This document shows, piece by piece, positions 40,374-48,825 of a stretch of 64,000 nt of DNA. The stretch is from NCBI GenBank assembly GCA_041402005.1, contig JAWKTB010000004.1, forward strand, positions 372,001 to 436,000, given 5' to 3'. The position numbers and the translations under genes were made by a program. The stretch's first letter is position 1, and every line of letters begins with the position of its first letter. The notes beneath the pieces were generated by a model. It did not search any database and was not told the origin of the DNA. It saw only the letters and a program-made list of their open reading frames with translations. Source of the DNA: JAJRXR01 sp041402005 (GTDB lineage Bacteria; Planctomycetota; Phycisphaerae; Phycisphaerales; UBA1924).

Positions 40374-41011
40374 GCCTCGGGGCAGAGAACCCCCCCATCT
40401 CTCCTTCGACCCGCGACGATCTCCCGCGCCTGGGCGTCTTCCTGTCCGGCGGCGGACGCACCCTCGAAAACCTGCTCGAGCGCACGCACGCGGGCGATCT
40501 CCCCGCGACGATCGCGCTCGTCGTCGCTTCGCGTGAGTGCCGAGGCGCGGACATCGCCCGCGCCGCGGGCGTCGAGACCCTCGTCCTGCCCGGACGCTTG
40601 AGCGCCGATCAGGTCGGATCGCTCGCCCGCGACCACCGCCTCGACTGGATCGTCCTCGCGGGGTACCTCAAGCTCCTGGCCATCCCCCCCGCCCTCCGGG
40701 GCCGCGTGGTCAACATCCACCCCGCCCTCCTGCCCTCCTTCGGCGGGCCCGGGATGCACGGCCTGCACGTCCACCAGGCCGTCCTCGCCTCGGGCGCCCG
40801 AGAATCGGGATGCACCGTCCACCTGTGCGACGACCGGTATGACACGGGGCCCGTCATCCTGCAGAAGCGGTGCCCGGTCCTGCCCGATGACACCCCAGAG
40901 AGCCTCGCCGAGCGGGTCTTCGCCCTGGAACGCAACGCCTACCCCGAGGCCCTCGTACAACTCCTCGCCGGGCGCGCCCCCGAAGGGCGCCGCCCCACGA
41001 CGGGCGAGTGA
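40370..41011 (+). CDS. purN: Phosphoribosylglycinamide formyltransferase
   Basis: 213 aa from GTG 40370. GVFLSGGGRTLENLL binds the phosphoribosyl group; VNIHPALLPSFGGPGMHG holds the catalytic His and folate loop, and SGCTVHLCDDRYDTGPVI contains the catalytic Asp. It transfers a formyl group from 10-formyl-THF to GAR in purine synthesis. The length matches the family. It is coupled to a STAS gene, an unusual neighbour for purN. Confidence 0.96.
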   Translation: MSLGAENPPISPSTRDDLPRLGVFLSGGGRTLENLLERTHAGDLPATIALVVASRECRGADIARAAGVETLVLPGRLSADQVGSLARDHRLDWIVLAGYLKLLAIPPALRGRVVNIHPALLPSFGGPGMHGLHVHQAVLASGARESGCTVHLCDDRYDTGPVILQKRCPVLPDDTPESLAERVFALERNAYPEALVQLLAGRAPEGRRPTTGE

Positions 41012-41065
41012 GACGAGCACGGGAGGGCACGAAGCCCGCCGAACGCCCAGCGCCGACCCCCACCC

Positions 41066-42643
41066 ATGCCGACCCCCGCCGCCATCCTCAGGGTTCTGCC
41101 GCCAGTGGTCCTGGCCCTGGTGACGCTCCCCGCGCCCGCGCACATGCAGGACGAGGAGGGCGACGACGCGCTGCTGCTGATCGACGAGTGGCTGCTCGAC
41201 GAGCCCGTCCCCCCGCCGGCGTCCGTCGGTCCGGACGCGACGCCCACGCAGAAGGCGAAGGCCGCCCGTCTCGAGCGCGAGGCCCTCCGGGCGATCGACC
41301 GGGGCGAGTTGGAACGAGCCGAGGCGCTCCTCGACGAGCAGCGCCAGCTCACCCCCAACTCCTACGTCGTCTACTACAACCTCGCCTGCGTGCGCGCGCT
41401 GATGGGTCTTCCCGCGGAGGCGACCGACATGCTCGCCGCCGCCATCGAGCACGGCTTCGACGACATCCACCAGCTCCGACGCGACCCCCAGCTCGACACC
41501 ATCCGCGACCAACCCCTCTACGAGGACGTCGTCAACCACTGGGACGCCATCCTCGACGCCCGCCGCGACGCCAACGTCGAGCACATCCGCTCCTGGCTCG
41601 ACGGACGCTACGAGGAGGCGACCGACGCCGCCCTGCGCCTCACCATCTTGAGCGCCCACGACGAGACCTCGACGCAGGAGTCGCTCCGCGAGCTGAACGC
41701 GATCGCCGGCTGGGCCCGCGACAACGTCTTCCCCGACCTGCTCGACCCCGCGCAGACGAGCGAGGACCCTTGGGTCGTCGTCGTCCTCCCCAACGCCAAG
41801 GACTTCACGCAGTGGTCGGTCGGCGTGCTGGGGGGGTCCGCCCGCGGCAACTTCTCACAGGTCGGCGGCGCGTACCTCCACGACACCAAGCACCTCGTCG
41901 CCCAGAACCTGGGGACCACGCTCCGCCACGAGTTCTTCCACGTCCTGCACTGGCGCGACATGACCCGCCGGGGCCAGGTCGCGCCGATCTGGATCCAGGA
42001 GGGTCTCTGCTCGCTCATCGAGGACTACGACCTCCGCGCCGGCAAGATCGTCGTCGCCCCCTCCTGGCGCTCCAACATCGTCAAGCGCCAACTCGACATC
42101 GGGCGCCTCGTCACCATCACCGACCTCGCCACGTACTCGCAGCTCGAGTTCTCGAACCAGCGCCCGCTCTCCAAGTACGCCCAGGCCCGCACCGTCTTCC
42201 TGTACCTGGCCAGCATCGGCAAGCTCGGCGAGTGGTACGCCGCCTACACCGCCGGCTTCGACGACGACCCCACCGGCGTCAAGGCCTTCGAGACCGTCTT
42301 CGCCAAGCCCATCGACCAGGTCGAGAGCGACTACCGCGACTGGGTGCGCACGCTGCCCATGGTCCCTGAAACAGGCTCCGAGCTGAGCGCCACCCTCGGC
42401 GTCGAGATCGAGAACGGCGACGGCGACGGGCCCGTCGTCACCGCCGTCAGCCTCGACGCCCGCAAACGCACCGGCCTTCGCCCCCTCGACCGCATCACCG
42501 CGATCGACGGCGCCCCGACCCGCGACCTCCAGGAACTCATCCGCCGTCTGGGCGCCTACGCCCCCGGCGCCGAGGTCGAGCTCTCCGTCCGACGGGGTTT
42601 CTCGCGTCACGAGACGCTGAAAGCCTCGCTCGCGGCCCGGTAG
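41066..42643 (+). CDS. Exported gluzincin-like metallopeptidase (MA fold) with TPR and PDZ domains
   Basis: 525 aa. Residues 1-25 are a signal peptide (LPPVVLALVTLPAPAHMQ). A TPR-like helical region (~70-135; YYNLACVRALMGLPAEATDM) precedes the catalytic core: TLRHEFFHVLHWRDM holds an HExxH-type HEFFH motif at ~288, and EGLCSLIED downstream supplies the third ligand. A PDZ domain (~440-520; RTGLRPLDRITAIDGAPTRD) ends the protein. It is probably a periplasmic peptidase of the MA clan. The 55-bp gap after purN suggests possible cotranscription. Confidence 0.83.
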   Translation: MPTPAAILRVLPPVVLALVTLPAPAHMQDEEGDDALLLIDEWLLDEPVPPPASVGPDATPTQKAKAARLEREALRAIDRGELERAEALLDEQRQLTPNSYVVYYNLACVRALMGLPAEATDMLAAAIEHGFDDIHQLRRDPQLDTIRDQPLYEDVVNHWDAILDARRDANVEHIRSWLDGRYEEATDAALRLTILSAHDETSTQESLRELNAIAGWARDNVFPDLLDPAQTSEDPWVVVVLPNAKDFTQWSVGVLGGSARGNFSQVGGAYLHDTKHLVAQNLGTTLRHEFFHVLHWRDMTRRGQVAPIWIQEGLCSLIEDYDLRAGKIVVAPSWRSNIVKRQLDIGRLVTITDLATYSQLEFSNQRPLSKYAQARTVFLYLASIGKLGEWYAAYTAGFDDDPTGVKAFETVFAKPIDQVESDYRDWVRTLPMVPETGSELSATLGVEIENGDGDGPVVTAVSLDARKRTGLRPLDRITAIDGAPTRDLQELIRRLGAYAPGAEVELSVRRGFSRHETLKASLAAR

Positions 42644-42752
42644 CCCCGGGATTCGCTGCAACGCTTGCCACCATCTCGCGTATGCTGGCGGCGTCCGGGG
42701 GGAACGCAGCATCGCATCACCGCCCGCGGTGGGCCCCTGTCGGAGCCTTGCC

Positions 42753-42974
42753 ATGCGCACCACCGCCCTCGTCACCCTGGCCATCCTCCTCGCAGGCACG
42801 ACCGCGCTCGCCGGCCCGCCGGCGTCTGTCTTCGTGCAATCAGGTGATCCCAGCGGGCCAGACTGGGAAGCGTTCGCAGGGCAGGACCCGGCGGCGGACC
42901 TCGAGCCCGACGACGTCTTTGATTTCCTCGACGTATTCGCCCTATTGATCGCTTTCGGAGGAGGCTGCCCCTGA
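42753..42974 (+). CDS. Secreted mini-protein consisting of a dockerin-like tag
   Basis: 73 aa. A signal peptide (MRTTALVTLAILLAGTTALA) is followed by only ~50 residues, ending QDPAADLEPDDVFDFLDVFA and a final AFGGGCP. That is about one and a half repeats of the GC-type dockerin seen at 1-3.5 kb, with DDVFDFLDVFALLIAFG replacing DFSDVVAFLTAFG. No binding or catalytic domain is attached. GGAG sits ~10 bp before ATG 42753. It could be a free adaptor or competitor for the dockerin receptor, or the remnant of a larger gene. A TATGCT hexamer at 42681-42686 may be the -10 box. Confidence 0.72.
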   Translation: MRTTALVTLAILLAGTTALAGPPASVFVQSGDPSGPDWEAFAGQDPAADLEPDDVFDFLDVFALLIAFGGGCP

Positions 42975-43128
42975 ACGAGGACGCCCATACGGCCCCTGTC
43001 CGGCGCCGCCCTTCCGGTCTCCGGTACGCCGCTGTTTCCGCCGGGCGGCAACCCGACGTCCCCTTTCGACGAATACTATGTCACACAAGGTATGTGGCGT
43101 CAAGTATGACCCGTGGGGAGGACAAACC

Positions 43129-43482
43129 GTGAAGCTCGAACGCGAACTGATGCGTGGCGCTGGCCCGACCGCCGTCCTTCAGCTCCTCGCAAACCGCGAG
43201 ATGTACGGATACGAGCTCGTCGAGGCCCTCTCCAAGCGCACCGACGGCGTCCTGGCGATGGGTCAGTCCACCCTGTACCCCATGCTCTACAACCTCGAGG
43301 CCAAGGGCCTGATCGAGGCCGATTGGCGGACCAGCGACTCCGGGCGGGACCGCAAGTACTATCGCCTGACGGGCTCGGGGCGGAAGAAGCTCGCCGCGGA
43401 CCGGAAGGCCTGGAACGCGCTGGCGGGCGCCATGACCGCCCTCGGCGTCGTCTCCACCGGGGTGGAGGGAAGCCCGGCATGA
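43129..43482 (+). CDS. PadR-family transcriptional regulator
   Basis: 117 aa from GTG 43129 with GGGGAGGA 6 bp upstream. The winged helix reads LQLLANREMYGYELVEALSK, then STLYPMLYNLEAKGLIEADW and KYYRLTGSGRKKLAADR, which are standard PadR features. It is a short (class s) PadR with a C-terminal helix for dimers. Its stop overlaps the next gene (ATGA), a membrane protein; such pairs are common, with PadR repressing the pair. TATG-containing repeats at 43076-43108 could be the operator. Confidence 0.92.
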   Translation: MKLERELMRGAGPTAVLQLLANREMYGYELVEALSKRTDGVLAMGQSTLYPMLYNLEAKGLIEADWRTSDSGRDRKYYRLTGSGRKKLAADRKAWNALAGAMTALGVVSTGVEGSPA

Positions 43483-45425
43483 ATGCCGACGCGACTCGCA
43501 ACCCGCTGGCCGTGGCATGGCGCTGGTCGATCCACTACTCGCCGATCATGCTCGCAGTCCGTGGCGTCTCCGAACGCGTGCGTCGTCACCGCCACGCCGC
43601 CGCGATGATCGCCCGCACGGACCTGCCCGCGCCGGTCCGTGAAAGGATCGGCCAGATCGTCCGGCGCACACGCTTGCACGCGACCGAGCAGGTCGAGGTC
43701 GCCCGCGAGCTGCTGGCCCACGCGCTCGACGCGAGGGCCGACGCGAAGGGTGAGAACGAGATCCTCGCCTCCTTGGGCGATTCCCGCGCGGTCGGCCGCC
43801 TGATCCGCCGGGCGGTCAAGCGCAAACGCCCCCTCGTCTATCAGCTCCGACGCTGGGCGATGCGCACGCTGCTCGCGGCGTTCGCGGTTGTTTTCGTGTT
43901 CTATCTGGTGCTCGCCACCCGGTTCTACATGGGCTCCCCAAGCATCAAGACCGACTACTTCGCGAAGCTCAACGCCCCGATCCACGCCATGCCCGAGGGG
44001 GACAAGGCCTGGCCCGTGTACCTGGACGCGATGATGGAGTGGAGCCGCGTCGAGAAGCGCCTGCGGGAGACCTCCGTCGCCGACCCGAACGCCGAGGACT
44101 GGACCGTACGAGGCCCGGGCGTGGACTTCCTCTACAGCGTCCCCAAACACCACCCCGACTACGAGGCGACCGTCGCCGCCCTCAAGGCGTACCGCCCCAC
44201 GCTCGACCGAGTCGCCGACGCGACGCGCCGCCCGTCCTTCGGCGCCCTGTACTCGTACCGCACACGCTCGGTCGAGATCGAGGGCGTCGGACGCTCGACC
44301 GAGGTGACCGTCGAGCCCGACCCCGACCCCAGGGACCAGCAGCCACTGCTCTTCGGCATCATGCCCCACCTGGGCAAGTCCCGCCAGATCGCCCGCATCT
44401 TCGCCTTCGACATCGAGGTCGCGATGGACGACGCCGACGCCGACCGCATCGTCGTCGACACACGCGCCCTGCTGGGGCTCTCCCGCCAGCTCTCGAAGGA
44501 GCCCGGCCTGATCTCCTCGCTCGTCGGCGTGGCGATCTACCGCCTCGCCATGAACCGGCTGGCAACCGTGATCGACGAGACGCCCGACTTGCTCTCGCAC
44601 GACCAGCTCGTCATCCTCTCGCACGACATCGCGGCGGGGCGAGACTCCACCGTCACGCTCGATTTCGACTCCGAACGCATGGTGTTCGCGGATCTGCTCC
44701 AGCGCACATTCACGGATGACGGGCACGGCGGCGGGCGCCTCACCCCCGCCGGGGCACGCATGATCTCCGAGCTGACCGAACCCCCCATCGACTTCGGTAC
44801 GATCCCCGAGCACGGGGACCTGTGGGTCAGCCGCTCGGCGGGCTCGCTCGTCATGCCGATCGTCGGCGCCACGGTCCGGGGGCGCGCCGAGCAGTCCCGG
44901 ATGCACGCCGAGATGATCGCCGCCGCCGAGTGCTGCGTCGCCTCCGGCCCCAGCTCCATCTCCGACATCCTCGAGCCCGTGCAGCACAGGCTCGACGCCC
45001 TGGACCGGGAACCGATGTCGTGGTACCCGCTGGCCCAGATCCTCCCGGCGATCGCCAACGCCGTGAACACCGTCTTCGCAACCCGATCCTCCGCCGACGC
45101 GACGCTTGCCCTTCTCGCCGCGACCGCCTACCGACAGGACCACGCCCGCTGGCCGACCACGCTCGACGAGCTCGTGCCGACCTATCTGCCCAGCGTGCCC
45201 GACGACCCCTTCGCGCCCGATTCGCGCCTGCGGTACCGCCTGGACGAGGACGGGCCGACGCTCTGGTACGCCGGCCCGGACGGGGACGACGACGACGGAC
45301 GCCGCCCGGCCTCCGACGCGACGCAGAAGCTCCGCAGGATCAGCGACGTCCGGGCTCGTTACGACGCCACCGCCCCCGAGCACCTGCCCGACGGCGACTG
45401 GGTCGTCTTCCCGCCCGAGGACTAG
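43479..45425 (+). CDS. Membrane protein with HAAS-like N-terminus, partner of PadR
   Basis: 648 aa from ATG 43479. Residues ~40-115 (TEQVEVARELLAHALDARAD, then ILASLGDSRAVGRLIRRAVK) resemble the HAAS/DUF1700 'permease prefix' domain that accompanies PadR regulators. A single membrane helix follows (~126-150; LLAAFAVVFVFYLVLATRFYM). The large remaining part is extracytoplasmic and unrecognised, but ends with ARWPTTLDELVPTYLPSVPD, a pattern seen at the ends of many planctomycete pseudopilin-like proteins. Function unknown; the coupling suggests PadR controls its level. Confidence 0.78.
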   Translation: MNADATRNPLAVAWRWSIHYSPIMLAVRGVSERVRRHRHAAAMIARTDLPAPVRERIGQIVRRTRLHATEQVEVARELLAHALDARADAKGENEILASLGDSRAVGRLIRRAVKRKRPLVYQLRRWAMRTLLAAFAVVFVFYLVLATRFYMGSPSIKTDYFAKLNAPIHAMPEGDKAWPVYLDAMMEWSRVEKRLRETSVADPNAEDWTVRGPGVDFLYSVPKHHPDYEATVAALKAYRPTLDRVADATRRPSFGALYSYRTRSVEIEGVGRSTEVTVEPDPDPRDQQPLLFGIMPHLGKSRQIARIFAFDIEVAMDDADADRIVVDTRALLGLSRQLSKEPGLISSLVGVAIYRLAMNRLATVIDETPDLLSHDQLVILSHDIAAGRDSTVTLDFDSERMVFADLLQRTFTDDGHGGGRLTPAGARMISELTEPPIDFGTIPEHGDLWVSRSAGSLVMPIVGATVRGRAEQSRMHAEMIAAAECCVASGPSSISDILEPVQHRLDALDREPMSWYPLAQILPAIANAVNTVFATRSSADATLALLAATAYRQDHARWPTTLDELVPTYLPSVPDDPFAPDSRLRYRLDEDGPTLWYAGPDGDDDDGRRPASDATQKLRRISDVRARYDATAPEHLPDGDWVVFPPED

Positions 45426-45496
45426 GGCCCGCTGTCCACATCCGCGCCTTCGGGGCCGCCGCGCTCTACCTTCCGCCAGAGCCACGGAGGGCCCCG

Positions 45497-46324
45497 ATGC
45501 GCCAGTACCTCGACCTCCTCGAGCACGTCCTGCACCGGGGCGTCAAGCGCGACGACCGCACCGGCACCGGCTCGCTCGCCCTCTTCGCCGCACAGACCCG
45601 CTACGACCTCGCCCACTCCTTCCCCCTCCTCACCACCAAGAAACTCCACACCCGCTCCATCGTCCACGAGCTGCTCTGGTTTCTGAGGGGCGACACCAAC
45701 GTGCGCTCGCTCAACGACGTCGGCGTCTCCATCTGGGACGAGTGGGCCGACCCCGAGACGGGCGATCTCGGCCCCGTCTACGGCGCCCAGTGGCGCGCCT
45801 GGCCCGCCCCCACCCCCGAAAACCCGGGCGCCTCGATCGACCAGATTGCCAACCTCGTCGAGGGCCTCAAGGCCAATCCGTTCTCCCGCCGCCACGTCGT
45901 CACCGCCTGGAACCCCGCCCTACTCGACGCGATGGCCCTGCCCCCCTGCCACTGCCTCTTCCAGCTCTTCGTCGCCCCCGCCGACGATGGCGGGCCCCAC
46001 ATGCTCTCCTGCCAGCTCTACCAGCGATCCGCCGACCTCTTCCTCGGCGTCCCCTTCAACATCGCCAGCTACGCCCTGCTCACCTGCATGCTCGCCCAGG
46101 TCTGTGGCTACCGCCCGGGCGAGTTCGTCCACACCCTCGGCGACGCCCACCTCTACCTCAACCACATCGACCAGGCCCGCGAGCAGCTCTCCCGCGAGCC
46201 CCGCACGCCCCCCACCCTCCGCCTGAGCCCCGGTGTGACCTCGATCTTCGACTTCCGGTACGAGGACGTCGAGTTCCTGAACTACGACCCGCACCCCGCC
46301 ATCAAGGCGCCCATCGCCGTCTGA
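45497..46324 (+). CDS. thyA: Thymidylate synthase
   Basis: 275 aa. RDDRTGTGSLALFAAQTRYD and LLTTKKLHTRSIVHELLWFL are family hallmarks; the catalytic Cys lies in LPPCHCLFQLF (~150), followed by YQRSADLFLGVPFNIASYAL. It methylates dUMP with methylene-THF, producing DHF, which the adjacent folA product recycles. GGAGG lies 7 bp before the ATG. The 71-bp gap behind the PadR pair has no terminator. Confidence 0.97.
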   Translation: MRQYLDLLEHVLHRGVKRDDRTGTGSLALFAAQTRYDLAHSFPLLTTKKLHTRSIVHELLWFLRGDTNVRSLNDVGVSIWDEWADPETGDLGPVYGAQWRAWPAPTPENPGASIDQIANLVEGLKANPFSRRHVVTAWNPALLDAMALPPCHCLFQLFVAPADDGGPHMLSCQLYQRSADLFLGVPFNIASYALLTCMLAQVCGYRPGEFVHTLGDAHLYLNHIDQAREQLSREPRTPPTLRLSPGVTSIFDFRYEDVEFLNYDPHPAIKAPIAV

Positions 46325-46340
46325 CTCCTCCCCCTGGTGG

Positions 46341-46359
46341 GACAGGCGTCCCGCCTGTC
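46341..46359. repeat. REP-like palindrome GACAGGCG-TCC-CGCCTGTC
   Basis: A perfect 8-bp inverted repeat with 3-nt loop lies between thyA and folA. The element GGGACAGGCGTCCCGCCTGT is a type of intergenic palindrome I know to be frequent in planctomycete-like genomes. It may attenuate transcription into folA, though no long T-tract follows. Confidence 0.7.
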
Positions 46360-46375
46360 TTCCTAGAGTCGAACG

Positions 46376-46894
46376 ATGCCTGCAGACACCACCCCCGGCA
46401 TCGTCCTGGTCGCCGCCGCCGCCGAGAACGACGTCATCGGACGCGATGGTGGTCTGCCGTGGCGTCTTCCCGACGACCTCGCCCACTTCAAGCGGGTGAC
46501 GATGGGGCACGCCGTCATCATGGGGCGGGCCACGTTCGAGGAGTCAGGCCGCCCCCTGCCCGGTCGCACCAACATCGTCATCACCACGCGCGATGACTGG
46601 CGCCCCGACGGCGTCGAGATCGCACGCTCCCTCGACGACGCGATCGCCATCGCTGATCGGACCCATCCGGGTCAGGACCGCATGGTGATCGGCGGCGGGC
46701 GGGTCTTCCGCCTCGCGCTACCACTAGCGACCCGGATCGAACTGACCCGGGTCCATGCCGAGGTCGAGGGCGACACCACCTTCCCCAGGCTGGATGAATG
46801 CTGGGTCGAGGTCCGCCGGGCCGACCACCCTGCCGACCCCCGCCACGCCTTCTCCTTCACCTTCTTGACCTACGTCCGCCGGGCGGACGCCTGA
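46376..46894 (+). CDS. folA: Dihydrofolate reductase
   Basis: 172 aa. ENDVIGRDGGLPWRLPDDLA carries the proton-donor Asp; HAVIMGRATFEESGRPLPGR binds NADPH; MVIGGGRVFRLALP is the second cofactor loop. It reduces DHF to THF. It is 51 bp after thyA, the classic pairing, with a REP palindrome between. No strong ribosome site is seen before the ATG. Confidence 0.96.
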   Translation: MPADTTPGIVLVAAAAENDVIGRDGGLPWRLPDDLAHFKRVTMGHAVIMGRATFEESGRPLPGRTNIVITTRDDWRPDGVEIARSLDDAIAIADRTHPGQDRMVIGGGRVFRLALPLATRIELTRVHAEVEGDTTFPRLDECWVEVRRADHPADPRHAFSFTFLTYVRRADA

Positions 46895-47043
46895 GGTCTC
46901 GCCAGCAATCTCGTGAGAATCTGGGGGATTTCCCCCCTCCTGGTTCGCCCTGGAGGGGGTGTGCTGGCTGTCCTGGGCCAAAAACCCGAGATTCCGCACC
47001 CGATTCGTTGGCCAGAACCCGGAAAGGGAGGCACCTTCTCAGT

Positions 47044-47068
47044 GGGTCAGGAACGAGTGAGTTCGTTC
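47044..47068 (+). promoter_or_regulatory. Leader hairpin element, copy 1
   Basis: GGGTCAG is followed by GAACGA-gtgagt-TCGTTC, 47 bp before the first cohesin-like gene. The same block recurs before the second paralogue at 48072-48095. Its position suggests the 5' end of the mRNA. The 46895-47043 sequence before it has no gene. Confidence 0.55.
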
Positions 47069-47114
47069 GAAATCTGTTTGTGGGACATCACCAATCCACG
47101 TGAGGAGATCTCAA

Positions 47115-47711
47115 ATGAAGAGCGGTATCGCGATCGCCGCCGTCGCAGGCCTCGCCACCGTCGCGTCGGCGCAGGGCACCAAGGGATTCGTCGAGCTGAC
47201 CGCCAACGGCTCGAGCGGCACTGTTGCCGTCGCCGTCGGTGACGTGGTCACCATCGGCGTCTCGGTCGATGACATCAGCCCGACCGGCGTTCTGTCCTTC
47301 GACATCCAGGTGACCTCGGCTGACGCCGGCTTCACCGTCCTGGGCGCCCCGACGTTCAACGCGGCCATCTTTGGCCCCGGCGGCGCGGCCCTGGCCAACG
47401 GCGCCACCGGCCTCGGCGGCTCCACCGACATCCTCGGGCCGACGTTCGACGCCCCCCTTAACGCCCTCGCCTACGTCTACACCTTCCAGATCATGATCAC
47501 CGCCGCCTTTGACGGTGAGATCGTCTTCGTCTCCTCCGACGGCTCCGGCCCCAACGCCGCCATGCAGTACGCCATCGGCGGTGGCATCGTCCTTCTCCCG
47601 GGCCAGTACGACCAGATCAACCACTCCACGCTCCGCCTCACCCCGGCTCCGTCCGGCATGGCGCTCATGGGCCTGGGTGGCCTGATCGCGGCCCGTCGTC
47701 GCCGCAGCTAA
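47115..47711 (+). CDS. Cohesin-like secreted protein with PEP-CTERM-like tail, 1 of 6
   Basis: 198 aa. A signal peptide (AIAAVAGLATVASAQ) is followed by a beta-sandwich pattern: GDVVTIGVSVDDISPTGVLS, FDIQVTS, GPTFDAPLNALAYVYTFQI. A GGGIVLLPGQYDQINHS block comes before the tail PAPSGMALMGLGGLIA plus RRRRS, which resembles PEP-CTERM sorting signals. The order of strands recalls type I cohesin modules, though this is inference. GAGGAG lies 6 bp before the ATG. A perfect terminator follows. Confidence 0.8.
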   Translation: MKSGIAIAAVAGLATVASAQGTKGFVELTANGSSGTVAVAVGDVVTIGVSVDDISPTGVLSFDIQVTSADAGFTVLGAPTFNAAIFGPGGAALANGATGLGGSTDILGPTFDAPLNALAYVYTFQIMITAAFDGEIVFVSSDGSGPNAAMQYAIGGGIVLLPGQYDQINHSTLRLTPAPSGMALMGLGGLIAARRRRS

Positions 47712-47773
47712 CCCGCTGCGACCCGGCGACCACCCTCTGGGAGGAGGGGAAGCCGCCGCGGAAAAGACAGTCA

Positions 47774-47806
47774 AACCCCCGTCCGCCAACGCGGGCGGGG
47801 GTTTTT
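47774..47806 (+). terminator. Intrinsic terminator
   Basis: AACCCCCGTCCGC pairs with GCGGGCGGGGGTT (one G-U) around CAAC and ends in TTTTT. Near-identical terminators follow the second and, in decayed form, the third paralogue. Confidence 0.93.
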
Positions 47807-47886
47807 GCTTTCAAACACCCCATTTTGACGTCGCCGCATCCTTCCCCCCCTCAAAATCGCCCTCTCGTGGCCGGGGAAACGCACAG

Positions 47887-47977
47887 AACTGGCGCGAAGA
47901 TCCGGCTCAGAGCCCCCTGAGCGGCTTTGAGGCGAACTGCTCATCCGCATGCCCAGATCTATGGGACCACGCCAGTT
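47887..47977 (+). other. Candidate structured RNA in a 436-bp intergenic region
   Basis: AACTGGCG (47887) and CGCCAGTT (47970) could close a ~91-nt structure holding GCTCAG-agcccc-CTGAGC and CCCA-gatcta-TGGG hairpins. It sits between the terminator of copy 1 and the promoter of copy 2 of the cohesin-like array. I do not recognise a known RNA class. The gap contains no gene. Confidence 0.3.
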
Positions 47978-48036
47978 ATGGCGGACCCGCCCACAATCCG
48001 GCCAAATTTTACCGCCGAATTCGCTGGCATTTCCCG

Positions 48037-48065
48037 TTGCATGTGCCCCGCCCCTCCGGTAGCAT
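48037..48065 (+). promoter_or_regulatory. Candidate sigma-70-type promoter
   Basis: TTGCAT (48037) and TAGCAT (48060) are 17 bp apart, giving a start near 48072, exactly where the conserved leader element begins. Confidence 0.5.
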
Positions 48066-48071
48066 CACGGC

Positions 48072-48095
48072 GGGTCAGGAACGAGCTTCTCGTTC
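48072..48095 (+). promoter_or_regulatory. Leader hairpin element, copy 2
   Basis: GGGTCAG, then GAACGAG-ctt-CTCGTTC, a perfect 7-bp stem with 3-nt loop. It matches copy 1 (47044-47068), where the stem is kept but the loop differs. A second hairpin, GGCGGGC-ttcc-GCCCGTC at 48114-48131, lies right before the ribosome site. Confidence 0.6.
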
Positions 48096-48147
48096 ATGAG
48101 AGTCATTTGTGATGGCGGGCTTCCGCCCGTCGTGAGGAGAAAGAAGA

Positions 48148-48726
48148 ATGAAGAGCGCAATTGCAGTTGCTGCTGTGGCCGGTCTCGCGACCGTCGCCTC
48201 GGCTCAGACCGGCACCGTCACCCTGACGGCTGGCGGGATGACCGGCTCGATCTCGGCTGCCTCCGGTGACATGATCACCATCAACGTGTACGCCGCGTCC
48301 GACAGCGGTCCTGGCGTGTTCAGCTTTGACATCCAGGTCACCTCCGGCGACGGCGGCTTCTCCGTCTCCGGCGGCCCCACCGTCGGCGGCGCGTACGTCT
48401 TCGGCTGGGCCGGCTCGGCCCTGGCCAACGGCGCCACCGGCCTCGGTGGTTCGACCGACATCTTTGGCCCCACCTTCGACGCCCCGCTGGACGGGCTCCT
48501 GCTCTACTCCTTCCAGGTCACCTACAACGGTGGCACCGTCACCTTCAACAGCTCTGACGGCGCCGGCCCCAACCCGGCCCTCCAGACCGTCACCGAGGGC
48601 GGCATCGTCCTCCTGCCGGCCCAGTTCGCCAGCATCGTTCACGACTCGCTGACGATCACCCCGGCTCCGTCGGGCATCGCTCTGCTCGGCCTCGGTGGCC
48701 TCGTCGCCACCCGCCGTCGCCGCTAA
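48148..48726 (+). CDS. Cohesin-like secreted protein with PEP-CTERM-like tail, 2 of 6
   Basis: 192 aa, closely similar to copy 1: the signal peptide VAAVAGLATVASAQ differs by few residues. Shared blocks are GDMITINVYAASDSGPGVFS, GGSTDIFGPTFDAPLDGLLL, GPNPALQTVTEGGIVLLPAQ and the tail PAPSGIALLGLGGLVATRRR. GAGGAG precedes the ATG. It has its own promoter and terminator, so it is a single-gene unit. Confidence 0.82.
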   Translation: MKSAIAVAAVAGLATVASAQTGTVTLTAGGMTGSISAASGDMITINVYAASDSGPGVFSFDIQVTSGDGGFSVSGGPTVGGAYVFGWAGSALANGATGLGGSTDIFGPTFDAPLDGLLLYSFQVTYNGGTVTFNSSDGAGPNPALQTVTEGGIVLLPAQFASIVHDSLTITPAPSGIALLGLGGLVATRRRR

Positions 48727-48760
48727 TCCGATCCTCTTCGGATTCTGCTGCACACACACA

Positions 48761-48797
48761 GTTCCCCCGTCCGCGACAGCGGGCGGGGGACTTTTTT
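48761..48797 (+). terminator. Intrinsic terminator
   Basis: GTTCCCCCGTCCGC pairs with GCGGGCGGGGGAC (G-U tolerated) around GACA, followed by TTTTTTT. A smaller AATCCGA/TCGGATT hairpin lies just before it. Confidence 0.92.
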
Positions 48798-48825
48798 TAC
48801 GCCCTCCTTCTCTAGGGAATGATCT

